Shown: piece by piece, positions 21,690 through 32,375 of the stretch | How the letters are laid out: every line of letters begins with the position of its first letter | Position numbering within the stretch: position 1 is the first letter of the stretch | Origin: Agrypnia vestita | Lineage: Eukaryota > Arthropoda > Insecta > Trichoptera > Phryganeidae | Direction: 5' to 3' | DNA: 64,000 nt | NCBI GenBank assembly: GCA_016648135.1 | Contig: JADDOH010000328.1 | Coordinates: 523,256-587,255, forward strand | Position numbers and translations under genes: made by a program | The notes under the pieces: generated by a model | Told to the model about the DNA's origin: nothing | Database searches by the model: none | What the model saw: the letters and a program-made list of their open reading frames with translations, nothing else

Positions 21690-21990
21690 GCGGAAGCCGT
21701 CCTTTGTGTGGAGCACCAGCTATATTTTCATATTTTTGGTGATCTTCCTGGCATGCATGTCGCGTAGGTTTATTACAGGTAATATAGGGAATCCTTGTAT
21801 TATCCATCCTATCCATGTGGTCTCTCCAGTACTGTCATATTGCCCCATCCCACGATGTCTTCTATCTGACAGATCTCTCTTATTTCGGAGCTTCTTATCA
21901 GTCCTCCCTGCTATATTGCGTAGTACTCTCATCTCAGACGTCCGAAAAAGGCTATTGATCCTAACTGAGTCAGTCCTTGTTTTTATAATT
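21690..21990 (-). pseudogene. RTE-like LINE C-terminal remnant, frameshifted
   Basis: On the minus strand, reading with two or three frame changes, it shows EMRVLRNIAGRTD, then REICQIEDIVGWGN, then a RMDNTRIPYI-type segment. This is the familiar order at the end of RTE-type LINE ORF2. It is heavily decayed; the polymerase domain is absent. Confidence 0.6.
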
Positions 21991-21999
21991 TTATCGAGA

Positions 22000-23368
22000 G
22001 ATTGTAGAAACAGAAAGAATTTTACGTAATTCGTAATTATAGAGCACGTTTTACAGCAGAATAGAAATCACTAGAAATGATTAGAAGTCATTCGATCAAA
22101 TACGAAACATCGCGAAATGACATTCTGTGTATAAAGGGAATTGAGATGATGCGCTAAACAGTTTGGATTGTGACAATTCTGCAATCCCATAAAAAACCAG
22201 CGGCGAGTGCTAAGGGACCAACGACAATAAATAAGAAAGTACCAACCGAGCATTTAGTAGTGAACAAGTGCGAACACAGACGTGCGAATATCTGGAAATT
22301 CGGATACAAAATATTCCGACGACGAGTGTTTAGCGTAAATTATATCACGTTATAAAATAAAGAGATATTTAAATAGCAATTGCGTACGTTGTCATAAAAA
22401 CGATCATCGAGCGACTTCAATTTTTAAGTCACACATTTCGGTGGTACGAGAATAGAAGAATAGAATTAGAATAGGCATGATGACAGATTTTGAAATAACC
22501 ATCTACAATGTAAGTACACGTCTACTCTTACCGAAAATAACATTAGGTATTTCAGTAATTAACTAAGTTTTACGCAAATAATTACATTTCAGTTTACTTA
22601 CCTATTTTTTAATTTCGCGCAAAAACGCCCGAAGGTGTCATGGCATCTACGTGACGTCAAGCCTTAGTAAAACTTGCATTCTGTCTATGATGACAGTTCA
22701 AGATACACGGGGACGGTACTTAGGCGTGACGTCATTTGCTCTGATCGGTGTTTGGCCGAATGCAGAATTTTATACATTTATTTTATTGAAAATCTTATTA
22801 ATCTCAATGTGTATATTAAAACTGCTTCATTTTTCAGAATCCTTTCAAAATATTTCGTTCTCTAAAATCACTTATTCTTTAATACTGCCATCATTCCTAT
22901 TATAAAAACAGTTTGATCCTGACTTGGGAGGTCGCGAAGTTTGGGTTATTATGTAACCGCATGAACTGAAAGTAATCCTTAGTTTGCACTTCCGACCGGA
23001 GAATGTAATCCGATGCACTCCGTGAAAGTTGGGTGCAGTTTGCGCCGAGTGCTCGGAGAACTTTGGTGATATGCAATATGCGCTTTGTGTTCATTTTGCA
23101 GATTTGTTTCATTACATTTCAAAACAAGTTGCGAACATTACACGGGATTCGCTGATTTTTGCAGATGTATGCCATGTATCGAACCGTATTCGAGTGAACG
23201 TAATTAATTGCGGTAAAAATATTTTAAAGCTGGCTATGTAATTTTATTTTACACGAAATATTTTTATAGCCGAATATTTTTAAAACAATATTATTGTGTA
23301 ACTTACAAAATACACTATTTTTTAAAATGAAGATACGAATATGGAGTAGATAAATCTCGTATCATCGT
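22000..23368. other. Intergenic with two TGACGTCA palindromes
   Basis: No gene recognised. TGACGTCA, the full cAMP-response element palindrome, occurs at 22652-22659 and 22727-22734, 75 bases apart, in a mildly GC-rich stretch. Confidence 0.4.
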
Positions 23369-23461
23369 ATGAAATAGGACTAAATTGCTGGTGTACTGTA
23401 ATGGGGCTCGAACCGCTAAATCACTAGGAGAGCGTCATGACCATTTCACCAACAAGCTATT
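23369..23461 (-). mobile_element. Partial tRNA-derived SINE (S1 relative)
   Basis: The segment GAAATAGGACTAAATTGCTGG to CACCAACAAGCTATTAT aligns with the tRNA-like head of S1 but is diverged, with the B-box region reading CTCGAACC. Confidence 0.55.
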
Positions 23462-23814
23462 ATACAAGGTTATATCAAAAACTTTAAATGTGGATTTCTG
23501 CCTTGATAATGAGTCGAAAATGTTCAAACAAACATTACCTAATATTTTGATTCTACTGCTTTTGCTTTTATACCCACATATGTTATATTCCGTTATTTTC
23601 CTTCTTTTACTCTTGTTTTTCATTTTATTTTTCTCTCTTTTGGATATTATTTATATTGTCTTTTGTTTTGTTCACTTTAGTTTAGATTGTTGTTTTTTCT
23701 ACTTGGTTATTTTCTTTTAGTTGGTTATCATTTTTATTTGTATTTTGTCGTTTTATGTTATTTTATTATATTCACTTTAAAGATTGTTTGTTTACCTTTA
23801 CTTTTGGTCTCTGT

Positions 23815-24069
23815 TGCACCCCTGAGACAGTGACGTGGATGGCGCGGACTCTTGCTGCGCCGCATGAGTGCATTTTCATTTGCTTCGTGCATTTGCGGCG
23901 TGGCGAGGACGTCGCATTAGAATTCAAACAATATCAATCTGGATGGCGAAAGTATATGGAAGATGCGAGAGTTTTTGCTCGTAGAACAGCCCTGGGTCTG
24001 TGGTGGGTCCAATTTCACTGTCCTTCTCTTGGTTGCGATTGGCTGATACTACGGCTGACTTACGGTTAG
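23815..24069 (+). other. Open frame of unknown origin before the candidate exon
   Basis: The frame open from 23755 to 24069 is AT-rich at first and becomes GC-richer from 23815, with residues such as RRGEDVALEFKQYQSGW. I do not recognise it. It lies about 100 bases upstream of the exon candidate at 24174 on the same strand and could be a flanking exon or an element remnant; there is no clear donor. Confidence 0.25.
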
Positions 24070-24173
24070 AGTCCGCCGTAGGTCCCAATCATGTGTCCGG
24101 TTGTACTTATGAAGATTAGAGTTGGTCTAAGGACAGTCTGTATTGGACTAATGGTTAGTGCTTTCGCTCCTAG

Positions 24174-24275
24174 GGCAGCAGCAGCAGTTCCACTTCGCCT
24201 TCGGCCAGCGGCCCTTCCACTTCCCGCCGGACCCGCTCTCCGGCTTCAGGATGCCGCCCATCGCCAACTGTCAGA
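24174..24275 (+). CDS. Candidate host coding exon, internal, 102 nt
   Basis: A pyrimidine-rich CTTTCGCTCCTAG precedes the acceptor (AG 24172-24173) and A|GTGAGT (24276-24281) is an excellent donor. Between them one frame is open, giving four glutamines, then FHFAFGQRPFHFPP, then DPLSGFRMPPIANCQ. Of 33 whole codons, 32 end in G or C, although the neighbourhood is strongly AT-rich; this is the clearest coding-like codon signature in the window. The exon would begin with two bases and end with one base of split codons. The composition, rich in Q, F, H and P, resembles a low-complexity region of a transcription factor, but I cannot name the gene. Confidence 0.55.
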
Positions 24276-24379
24276 GTGAGTCTGCTTTCTTTCTCTTATT
24301 ATTTCCGCATTTTTCATGTTCAGGTCGGCCGGAGCAACGTCTGTATATCTAATCGGTACTCAGTTAAAAATATTCTCTC

Positions 24380-24443
24380 TTTCAAAATCTTCTGGTTAGA
24401 GTTTTCTGGGATATTCTGCCGTGTGAATACGATCTTTCTAGCC
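24380..24443 (+). repeat. Dispersed repeat R1 fragment
   Basis: CAAAATCTTCTGGTTAGAG, GGGATATTCTGCCGTGTGAA and GATCTTTCTAGCC follow the R1 order. It lies about 105 bases after the candidate exon donor. Confidence 0.6.
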
Positions 24444-24589
24444 AATCTCTTAATTTCTTAAATCTGTAATTTTTTGAGCTTTCTTTGTAAAATTGCTAAT
24501 GTGCGTGATACAATAATGTCACAATGAAAAATGTATGTGTATAAAAAAACATTATATGTAAATGAAAATAATTAAATAATTGTTTATGA

Positions 24590-24812
24590 TAGTGGCGATC
24601 AAACCGTTATTTTAACCAGTTATTTTTGGATTGGAGTTATTGGTGATTTGTATCTGATTGTACCAATAATTAATTAGTAACAAAGATATAACCGATTTAC
24701 AGTGCTGATGGTTGCCCGGCGAATTGCAAAGTAACAATTACTAATCGTTGATGCAATCAGATACAAATCTCAAAAAACGGTTAGTATGTCACCGGTTAAA
24801 ATACCATCACTA
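24590..24812. mobile_element. Fold-back MITE, family M1, copy 2
   Basis: The left end TAGTGGCGATCAAACCG and the right end (reverse complement TAGTGATGGTATTTTAACCG) match the termini of the copy at 1267-1448. GATTTGTATCTGATTG appears inverted near the right end. Confidence 0.55.
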
Positions 24813-26428
24813 GTTTATGATATTTTATAACATGAACCTACTTAATTTTCAACTCAACGTATATTCAAAACACAATAATGATGCATTTAACATTCTGGTC
24901 TTTATAAACGTACATACATAAAGATAAAAAAATTGTATCATAGTTATGTATGCAAATATGTATCAAAGTTAAAAATCATTTAATATATTTTATCATAGAT
25001 ATTTTAAAATTCTCTAATGATTTAATCGAAAATGACTACACTTCGATAAAAATTGTTTCTCTTTTTTTTTTCTTTTTTTTGATTTCTCTTTTACTCGCAA
25101 ATAGTGTTGATCTTAAATTGCTTAAATAAAGTTAAGTTCAACACGATAAATCGTTTTTCTTACTGGATAACTTCCATTAGAATGGCACTATCCGTGATTA
25201 TAACTTCGTTTACGTGTTTCGTGATTAGTTTTGGATATGAAAGTTAAATTGAACAGTGAGTACGTGGAGTCTGATAATATTAGTCCTGATAAGAAACCTC
25301 GCAATGAAAAATTGAACATCGATCATTTAATCCTATAAACCCTTAGAAATATTCTATCGCTATTTTTCAAACAAGCTATCTAATATTTTTTAACTTTCTA
25401 TCTTTAGCCAACTTTTTAGCTTCGTTTCATTTGATTGGCACCACATACTCTCTGGTGCTTTTTTATGATAATTATATGAATCAAATAAGTACAAAAATAT
25501 GCATAGATATAAGTATACATTCTTCGTAAAAAAAATATCCCAAACAATTAAATTTGCATATGTAAGATTAATTACGTATCATTTTAATTAACTATGATAG
25601 TACAACGTATTTTCTAATAATAAGTGGAAAAATAATTACCATTCTCAATTACTAATTAAGAAGGTTTTTTTATCGCAACTCCACATAAATGCTACTTTTC
25701 TAGAGATTTCTAAATAAATGCTTTTGAAGAATATTTCGTAAGGGATATTTTTTTAAAATTTTATTTTTTTATTTAGTGTTTGTTATAATATAAAATAGAT
25801 GTTCCCTGTCTCCTTAACTAGACCGAAGCCTGTGATGAAGGAGACAGGATAATCCGTTGTCAATAAGTGTCAACCAGGCACGGTATACAATTTGAGCGGG
25901 TTAACATAGAAGTATCAAATGCAATAAACAAAAAGATAAAAGAGAATGAAGACAAGAAGAAGTGAATGAAAAAGAAGAAAAGTAATAAGTATTTAAAAGA
26001 AATTTAAAACATATGTTTGTTTTAAGTTCATGCGATTACATTCATCAACCTTTTTTCGATTTCTTTTCTTCCGAAATATTTTCTTTTTCTTTAGAAATCG
26101 AGAAATTTTTAACGTTATTTGGCAATAAGTTATAGGTTTTGGGAGCCAGGAACACGATTGGCACCACTGAGTATAAAAATTTAAAGAGATGAACTATATC
26201 CCCTCTTTAGGAAAGGGGGTTGGGTCTCATCGGAGGATATCCCCCTGGCTTATGTTTAAGATACATGAATACTGCAGTTAAAGTATTTATTCTTGCGTAA
26301 TTAAATCCCTTAGTAAACGTAACGTTCTTATTTTTCACAGCAGACATTATATATTTAAAAAAATTTATTAAGAGATTTTAGTTTGAAATTTTCATAATTG
26401 TTTCAAAATTTACAAGTTCGTAGCAGTT
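24813..26428. other. AT-rich intergenic, nothing recognised
   Basis: No gene recognised. 25950-25990 has GAA-rich purine sequence. A segment at 26180-26410 is related to 31490-31990 (shared TCTTTAGG...GGGGTTGGGTC and TTCAAAATTTACAAG motifs), marking a dispersed repeat R3. Confidence 0.45.
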
Positions 26429-26530
26429 ATAAAGAAAGATGCTAAGGATCTGCTACTGGTGGATGGTTACAAATGGGGAGTAAAAGACCCGCAATCATGG
26501 AAAATGAGGATCGAGAAGCCAAATATTTGA
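26429..26530 (+). pseudogene. RTE-like LINE C-terminal tip with GAA tail
   Basis: The 33-codon frame reads KKDAKDLLLVDGYKWG, then a DPQSWKMRIEK segment and a stop at 26528-26530. The pattern W-x-x-D-x-x-SW-x-MRIEKAK is the very end of an RTE-type ORF2. It is followed by AGAAGAAGAAGAAAG at 26565-26580, a GAA-type tail like those at 39858, 40508 and 60552. Confidence 0.65.
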
Positions 26531-27099
26531 TTTACGTAGTGATGCATTAAAAAAAGACTGGAGAAAGAAGAAGAAGAAAGAATCTTGGAGCGGGTCTCAA
26601 TTTTTTTTGTTTTCATTTCATTTATTCAAATTCATTTAAATAAAACATGGATGATTTCAAAAAAAAATTAAATCATCGATGTCGTATTTAAATGAATATT
26701 TAAAAGGGAAAATTTATTTGGTTATAGTTTTAAAAATGTAAATCCGGTGCCGGCTAATTGATGTTACATGCCCCTACCAATTGAGCGCTTACACTAATAG
26801 ATAGGTCTGGTAACATATCGATCCAAATTCCGTAGCCATATGCATTATGATAAAATTCGCAAAGATAATTTTGAATAAAAATAAATTTTACAGAATAAAT
26901 AATAAACTATTTTAGGAATAAACTTTTCAATTCTATTTGGTAGAATATTAGTTAAGTTAGTATTCCAAAATTTTAGGTAATATTTTTGCCTTGAAAATGT
27001 GCATGTGATGTTATAACTTTAATTTACTCCGATGAAGATGCAATATGGCGTTTGAAACAGGAAAAAACAAGAGGTGCTTATTTATCTTGAATAAAGAAA

Positions 27100-27856
27100 T
27101 AAAATATTTAGTGGTGTATACCAAGTCATGTTTTATTTAATTAGGAAAAAACAATTTAGACAGTATGTCAGTGATATGGAAAGGTGATGCAAGGGAAGGA
27201 TAATCACATGATTCATAAAATAAGTATCGAAACGTAAAGAAGACCCTAAAGAGCATTAACAAAATAACTACACGTAGCTTTAAATATTTAGCTGTAACTT
27301 TAATTACTATGATGCTGCGAATACCTGCGTGAAGAGAACGAGTAACAGGCGCATGCGCTAACGGCACATGGGTGTGTGCGCAAATGGTGACGTCTGTCCG
27401 TAAGAAAATATGGGGACTTTTGCTGACCATTAAACTTTATATCTTATATATAACCCACCGCTTGCTCAGGGCCGTTTTATAAGTTTTAGACCCTATATCG
27501 GTCCTGCTCATAAACTATAAAAATGTAGAATAAAATAATCTAGAAAATGTAGAATAAAATAAAACCAACGTGTTTCGTTTCATATTTGTTTTGACGTTTA
27601 ACGAACGCGACTTAGACAGCGATAAAATACCCGCGATCGCAGTGTTACTAACGAGCAGATTATTTTGAAGCGACAGATATCGTGCGAAATATCTAGTTAC
27701 GTAGATAATTGAACAAAATATTATAGTGAGCGATAAAGTGATTAGAAAAAAGAAACACAGACGAGTGATTAATTGAGAAATGGTGAAAATTAAATAATAG
27801 TGCTTAAATTAAATTCGTGTCCATCGACTTTGTGAATTTGTTAAAATAATTAATGA
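27100..27856. other. Intergenic or 5'-UTR-like sequence, unassigned
   Basis: No recognisable gene. A minus-strand frame at 27137-27430 has no match. 27580-27700 has GCGATCGCAG and other CpG-containing words and could belong to a transcribed leader before the candidate exon at 27879. Confidence 0.3.
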
Positions 27857-27878
27857 ATCTGTAATCCCCCGGTTGCAG

Positions 27879-28143
27879 GTCCCCGAAGAATCTCCTTTCT
27901 CGAAACTCACACCCGCACAAGGGCTGTCAATAGTTTCAAGTTTTTAGCTCAACTTAATAGATCGGAGATCCGGATAGAACTCCTATCCATTCCTTCCAGG
28001 AATGCAGAAGCAGGTGTACCACAGGGTCAGATCATGGAACTTGCTTCCGAATTCCCAAGACCAGACCATCCATTAATCACAGAGGTCAAGCATAAGGGAG
28101 GACCTCCTCAGCCTTTCTCAGGAAAAACTGTTTCTTATGAACA
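27879..28143 (+). CDS. Candidate exon, unknown protein
   Basis: One frame stays open from 27857 to 28147. Inside it an acceptor GGTTGCAG ends at 27878 and a donor CA|GTAAGT starts at 28144, giving a 265-base segment with 87 whole codons and two bases of split codon at each end. The product includes RRISFLETHTRTRAVNSF and, further on, EVKHKGGPPQPFSGK. I recognise no domain. Codon usage is not GC-biased, unlike the exon at 24174, so it could instead be an unrecognised repeat. Confidence 0.35.
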
Positions 28144-28289
28144 GTAAGTAATTTCATTATACCATCGTCTATTTATTGTCACAGGGTACTATCACCTGCT
28201 TGATTGACAACGCACCTTTGCAGGCAAGGAAAAATATTTTTCCCAAAATGAGAACTGAAACGAATAATATTTCATATTGCCGTGTCAAT

Positions 28290-28480
28290 AATATTCGGAA
28301 CTGGGTGCATTCTCCGACACTTGTGCGTTCCACCAAGCGTGCGCGTGAGTGCATACTTCGCACGCTCGGGCGAGGCATTCCACGCGTCACGTGCGTGGGC
28401 ATTCCTCACGCCACTTGACGCGCCGGGGGTGGGCGCAGAAGGGCGGCGGGGGAGGGGAGGGGGAACTATTCAGATTATTA
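28290..28480. other. GC-rich, CpG-dense patch with G-quadruplex motif
   Basis: A CpG-rich stretch (for example CACGCGTCACGTGCGTGGG near 28380) ends in G-runs at 28423-28463, including GGGCGGCGGGGGAGGGGAGG. Four or more G-runs with single-base loops form a textbook G-quadruplex motif on the plus strand. It may mark a promoter or CpG island near the candidate exons. Confidence 0.5.
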
Positions 28481-28705
28481 TTAATGTACGCCAGCGCACT
28501 CCCGCATCTCTGTACACATTATCACGTGCTTAGACACGGTTTCAGGTAAAGATTCAATGCACAAATTCTTTTTTCAATGAATGGAAAATTAAAATTTCAG
28601 TAAAATTGAACAAAATCTGAAAGTAAAAATCAAGATATTTCAAAGTAGTAGAATTTGAAATTCGCTTTTCGCATGAATAATTTTGTTCCCTCCGGTAGAG
28701 TCGCA

Positions 28706-28779
28706 TGACGTCATCTCTCATACCCGGTGTATATCGCGGCTCGTGCTAGGGCGACCGGCTATGCGGACGCGTGACGTCA
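28706..28779. promoter_or_regulatory. Pair of TGACGTCA palindromes
   Basis: TGACGTCA occurs at 28706-28713 and 28772-28779, the second extended to GTGACGTCAC. A similar pair 75 bases apart exists at 22652 and 22727. This is the consensus for CREB/ATF-type bZIP factors; function is inferred from sequence only. Confidence 0.4.
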
Positions 28780-29630
28780 CAGGCGAGTTGGAGGTAAATT
28801 ATTCCGCCCTAAAATGCACTTTATTTATTGACAGATTTTTTTCACCAATTTATTAATTTTGGTCTATATTTTTGTTAAATGTTTCACAGTGTTATGCCAA
28901 TTATAATAATATCCTTGTCTGTCTGTCCGTCCGTCTGTTTGTCTGTCTGTTCCCGCAACTTCGTGTAACGTCCTTTACTTCCTTATAGTAAAAAAAAAAA
29001 CATTTTTTTCGAATTTTTTTTACGTTATTTGCGATTTTTTTTAGTTTTCAACCTAATCTTTTTTTTCCATTTTTTTACGTAAAATTTTTTACGTAGGTAC
29101 ACAGTTATGTACTTGATTTTGTCCACAGAGGGATAATTATTAATTTAGGTAAATCCGTCTCTCAGAGATGAAACTTTTTACGGGGGAAACGTATATGGAA
29201 ATCTTTTATAAGGTGGCCCAGGGCTTATTACCGATGTGAGCTGGCTTGTGATCAACTACAATTTTAAAACGTTAATAATAAATCAAATTCATGTATGACA
29301 TAAAACAATACACTGTGCGCGGTGTAAGGTTGAAGAGTGTTTGTAATGGAAATATTGGGTGGAGGGGAGAATTTTATGTGATATTGTTAAGCAATTGTAA
29401 GTAATTTTTCATTTATTAACTACATACAAAAAACTTTTCGCCTTACCACAGAATATACTGTATTGTATGTATGTATGTATGAATAAATATAAAAACATCC
29501 AATTAAAAGTATCATTATTTTTTATAAGCTGTATTATAAAAATCTTCTTATGTAATAAAAATACTCGTATACTAATGAAACATTCAAAATTATTTGCAAA
29601 AATATAATAATAGTTTAAAACTACAAGCCA
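28780..29630. other. Intergenic, nothing recognised
   Basis: Contains a degenerate CTGT tract (28916-28952) and T-rich low complexity; no gene. Confidence 0.45.
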
Positions 29631-29641
29631 AAAAGCAATTA

Positions 29642-29713
29642 TGACCCCGACGTGATTTGAACACGCAACCTTCTGATCTGGAGTCAGACGCGCTACCGTT
29701 GCGCCACGGAGTC
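29642..29713 (-). tRNA. tRNA-Trp (anticodon CCA)
   Basis: The 72-nt cloverleaf is complete: acceptor GACTCCG (29713-29707) pairs with CGGGGTC, with one T-G wobble, and the discriminator is A. The D arm is GCGCAACGGTAGCGC, the anticodon loop CTCCAGA with CCA at 29681-29679, and the T arm has the B box TGTTCAAATC. A T5 terminator follows on the minus strand at 29634-29630. No intron. Confidence 0.97.
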
Positions 29714-29786
29714 GTACGATTTCGCGACACTAAATATTATACAGTACACGTATGTAGAAAAAAAAGTATAAAAATAAAAAAATAAT

Positions 29787-29858
29787 CTCCACGGCGGGGA
29801 ATCGAACCCCGGTCTCCCGCGTGACAGGCGGGGATACTCACCACTATACTACCGAGGA
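29787..29858 (-). tRNA. tRNA-Asp (anticodon GTC)
   Basis: A 72-nt cloverleaf with 5' TCCTCGG, D arm AGTATAGTGGTGAGTAT, anticodon GTC at 29825-29823 within CCTGTCACG, T arm GGGGTTCGATTCCCC and discriminator G. The acceptor has a T-T mismatch at position 4-69 where a T-G pair is usual, so the gene may be a variant or mildly defective. A run of seven T follows on the minus strand. It lies about 74 bases upstream of tRNA-Trp in the same orientation. Confidence 0.93.
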
Positions 29859-30048
29859 TACGACGAGCGCCGTCAAAATAGTAAAAGAGGTCGATTCATT
29901 TTGTAGAGTGATATTAATAACCGTATGGGCAGCGGAACATCTCAACATCGAGTATAATAATTTTTCCGGTCATTTTCTTATTTATCTTCGTTTTCAAGAT
30001 GAAAAATTGTAACGTCATTCATTACCAATCAGCTAATTGAATTAAGTA

Positions 30049-30774
30049 CAGTCGAACTCGGTTATAACGAGCTCGGATATAAGGAGATCCCGGCTATAAT
30101 GAGAAAAACTGTGAATTCATTTTCATTTGCGCATATTCCCATACAATCGGTCTCGGCTATAAGGAACGCGATTCCCGGATATACGGAGCAAATTTTAGAA
30201 ACTCTGCAAACATATTTGCTTGGGTTACAGAAAAAAAGACAAATACGTACTCAGAACAATGAACTTTTTCACTTTGCTTTTAAAGCGGCTCACACTTAAT
30301 TAGGGTTCATTTTATGATGTACACAAACTTGTGTCCCACGTGCGCAGGCAAGCAATAGTTTACTGAAGGTCGAGAATACTGGTCATATAACTCCGATTAT
30401 TGGGGGTTTCAAAAATGTTTATGGTGACAGTTTATGCAGTTTACTGTATTAGCATTTAAAAGCCTAAGCAGTTAAACGCGACTTGTTCTATTGGAAACAT
30501 GTTCACTAACAAACGAAAGTGTCTCTAAGTTCGCGAAAAAGTCGAAATTATCGGCGTCAAAAAGTCTGTAAAAAGTTTTCACAATCGTCTTCTACAGTTT
30601 CATCGCTCTGGAAAGATAAGGATGTTTATTTAGCTGCTCTTTGAATGCTCTTGAAAATAACATCACCCAATCAAAAAAAATTGTGAAAAAAGTGAATCCC
30701 GGATATAAGGAGTCCCGGCTATAAGGAGCAAATTTAGTTGGTCCCGTCGCGTTCGTTATAACCGAATTCGACTG
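30049..30774 (+). mobile_element. pogo/Tigger-like deletion derivative
   Basis: Inverted ends CAGTCGAACTCGGTTATAAC (30049) and the reverse complement of GTTATAACCGAATTCGACTG (ending 30774) differ by one base. TA occurs at 30047-30048 and 30775-30776. Internal sub-terminal repeats of GGATATAAGGAG and CGGCTATAAGGAG flank both ends. The element is 726 bp, far shorter than an autonomous one, and keeps only a fragment of the transposase N terminus. Confidence 0.9.
30499..30650 (+). pseudogene. CENP-B-type N-terminal fragment of Tigger transposase
   Basis: ATG at 30499 starts MFTNKRKCL, then a TAA stop, then VREKVEIIGVKKS in the same frame; after a frameshift, SSTVSSLWKDKD follows. This is the order of the first helix-turn-helix of pogo/Tigger transposases (NKRK...REKVEII...STVSxxWKDKD). 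The catalytic domain is deleted. Confidence 0.75.
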
Positions 30775-31254
30775 TATTTGTTTTTCCTGTTTATGTCATG
30801 CATTATGCGTGTTAGGAGTTTCCTGATTATCCTAGTACCTACCTATTAGCGTAGGAATAAACAAATTTTATTAGTTCTATACCTATATTTTTTGCTTTTT
30901 TATATATTTATCATGCAGTTTCGATTGCGCGTAAAATAAAACAGTTTGCGAGTTTTGGATATTACGTGAATATTTGTGGATACGAATTTCGAAATAAGTG
31001 AGAGTAAATTTGTTTTTAGTTGGAAAAAGACTTTTTTGGACTTAAGGACATCCACTTCGAAAAATGGATGTTATTGAGTCATCAAGAAGTAGTTTGAGTG
31101 TTTCAGTTGCTGATGATCCTGGCTAGATATTATGTATTCATGATTTCATGGTTTGCTACCGTTACAGTTATTTTTTTCAAATATTATGAATACAATTCAA
31201 CATTAATTCCCTGAATTTGCATAAAATGTATTTTTAATAATTTTCTCAGGAGTT

Positions 31255-31474
31255 GCTTATACGTCTTATCAAAAATAGACTGGAGGGTAAGGGTGTGTCG
31301 GTAATGTATCGCTCTCTCTCCAGACGCCATATTTAATTTAATTTTGTAAAAAAACGGAAACAAAGCAATTAAAATTTCAGTTTTTAGAAATCATTTCATA
31401 TTTCGTATTTTTGTTGTTGTGAATATTTTATAAATAATTATCCTCACCTTGGCGAAGGCGGATACTAAAGCTAG
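31255..31474 (+). mobile_element. Helitron-like 3' terminus
   Basis: Hairpin CCTTGGCGAAGG (31447-31458), 12 bases, CTAG (31471-31474), then T. The hairpin sequence differs from families A and B, so this may be a third family. The left limit is arbitrary. Confidence 0.45.
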
Positions 31475-31489
31475 TAAAACAGCCATGAA

Positions 31490-32005
31490 CCCAGACGCGT
31501 GGTATAAAATTGTACAGAGATGGACTGAACCTCTTCTTTAGGCGAGGGGATTGAGTCACAGAAGTATGTCCCCTCCCTCATATTTAAGAAACATTAATAT
31601 TGCATTTAAAGTACTTATTATTTTTATTTTATTTGTTTGTTTATTTGTTTATTTTATTGTTTATTTACATTTGTTAATACAAGTTACTAATAACTGCCAC
31701 ACTAGGTAAAAATCTGTTCTGTGGTAGTTATTCTCATATGATATTTATGTACTAGATGACTTGCATAATTAAATCCTCTAGTAAACAAGACGTATTTTTG
31801 ACAATTGGAGTTGTTATTTTTAATTATAATTCCTAACCGAGTATTTTCACATAAAAACATATTTTTGTAATAAAGCTTGACTTATTTACTAAGCATTTAG
31901 TTTGACCTTTTCATGAGTGATTTAAAATTTACAAGCCCGGGGTAATTTTTTAAAATAAGTTAAACGCATTGGAACTAGACGGTGTACCAAGAAATTTACG
32001 TCAGT
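31490..32005 (+). repeat. Dispersed repeat R3, copy with LINE-like poly-TTTATT insertion
   Basis: It shares blocks with 26180-26410 and, at its 3' end (31895-31995, ending GGTGTACCAAGAAATTTACG), with 33500-33615 (GGCGTACCAAGAGATTTACG). The two 3' blocks flank R2 and the LINE remnant between them. An ATTTGTTTGTTTATT tract at 31620-31680 interrupts it. Confidence 0.6.
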
Positions 32006-32009
32006 TTCT

Positions 32010-32345
32010 ATTTTTACTTCCTTTCTTTTAACTCGTGGCGTCTGCTTGTTTGCTTGTTTGACGAAAAAACTTTGGATCGATTTTTAACCCCTTTCCCGTG
32101 ATTAAATCGAGCTGAAACTTTGCAAGTAGACTCGTGGCGACAATCAACAAGATCTATCAAATTTTCGTTAAAAAAAATAATAATTATAGTATTATTTTCG
32201 AATTTTCAAATTATTAATTGTTTTTTCAGTAAGTTATATGGAGATTCCGACGCATACGGTAGACACGGAACCCGAAAATGAGAAAGGGAGTATTGTAAAA
32301 ACATCGTTTTTATGGGTTACATTTTTATGGTGGTCGTGCACGAAG
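32010..32345 (+). repeat. Dispersed repeat R2, copy 2
   Basis: Colinear with 13733-14040, including the conserved ATGGAGATTCCGACGC start of a short frame. The similarity stops near 32345, where RTE-derived sequence begins. Confidence 0.75.
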
Positions 32346-32375
32346 CTAAAAATTAATATTGTAATTTTTAGGTTA

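Noticed and set aside
23385..23720. 111-codon frame with long hydrophobic tail
   Set aside because: It starts inside a SINE fragment and continues through T-rich DNA; not a credible membrane protein.
27027..27060. CCGATGA-AGATGC...GGCGTTT-GAAAC as a further hammerhead-like motif
   Set aside because: The stem II pairing is good, but the first core bases are altered and no NUH cleavage triplet or stem I complement follows; too weak to annotate.
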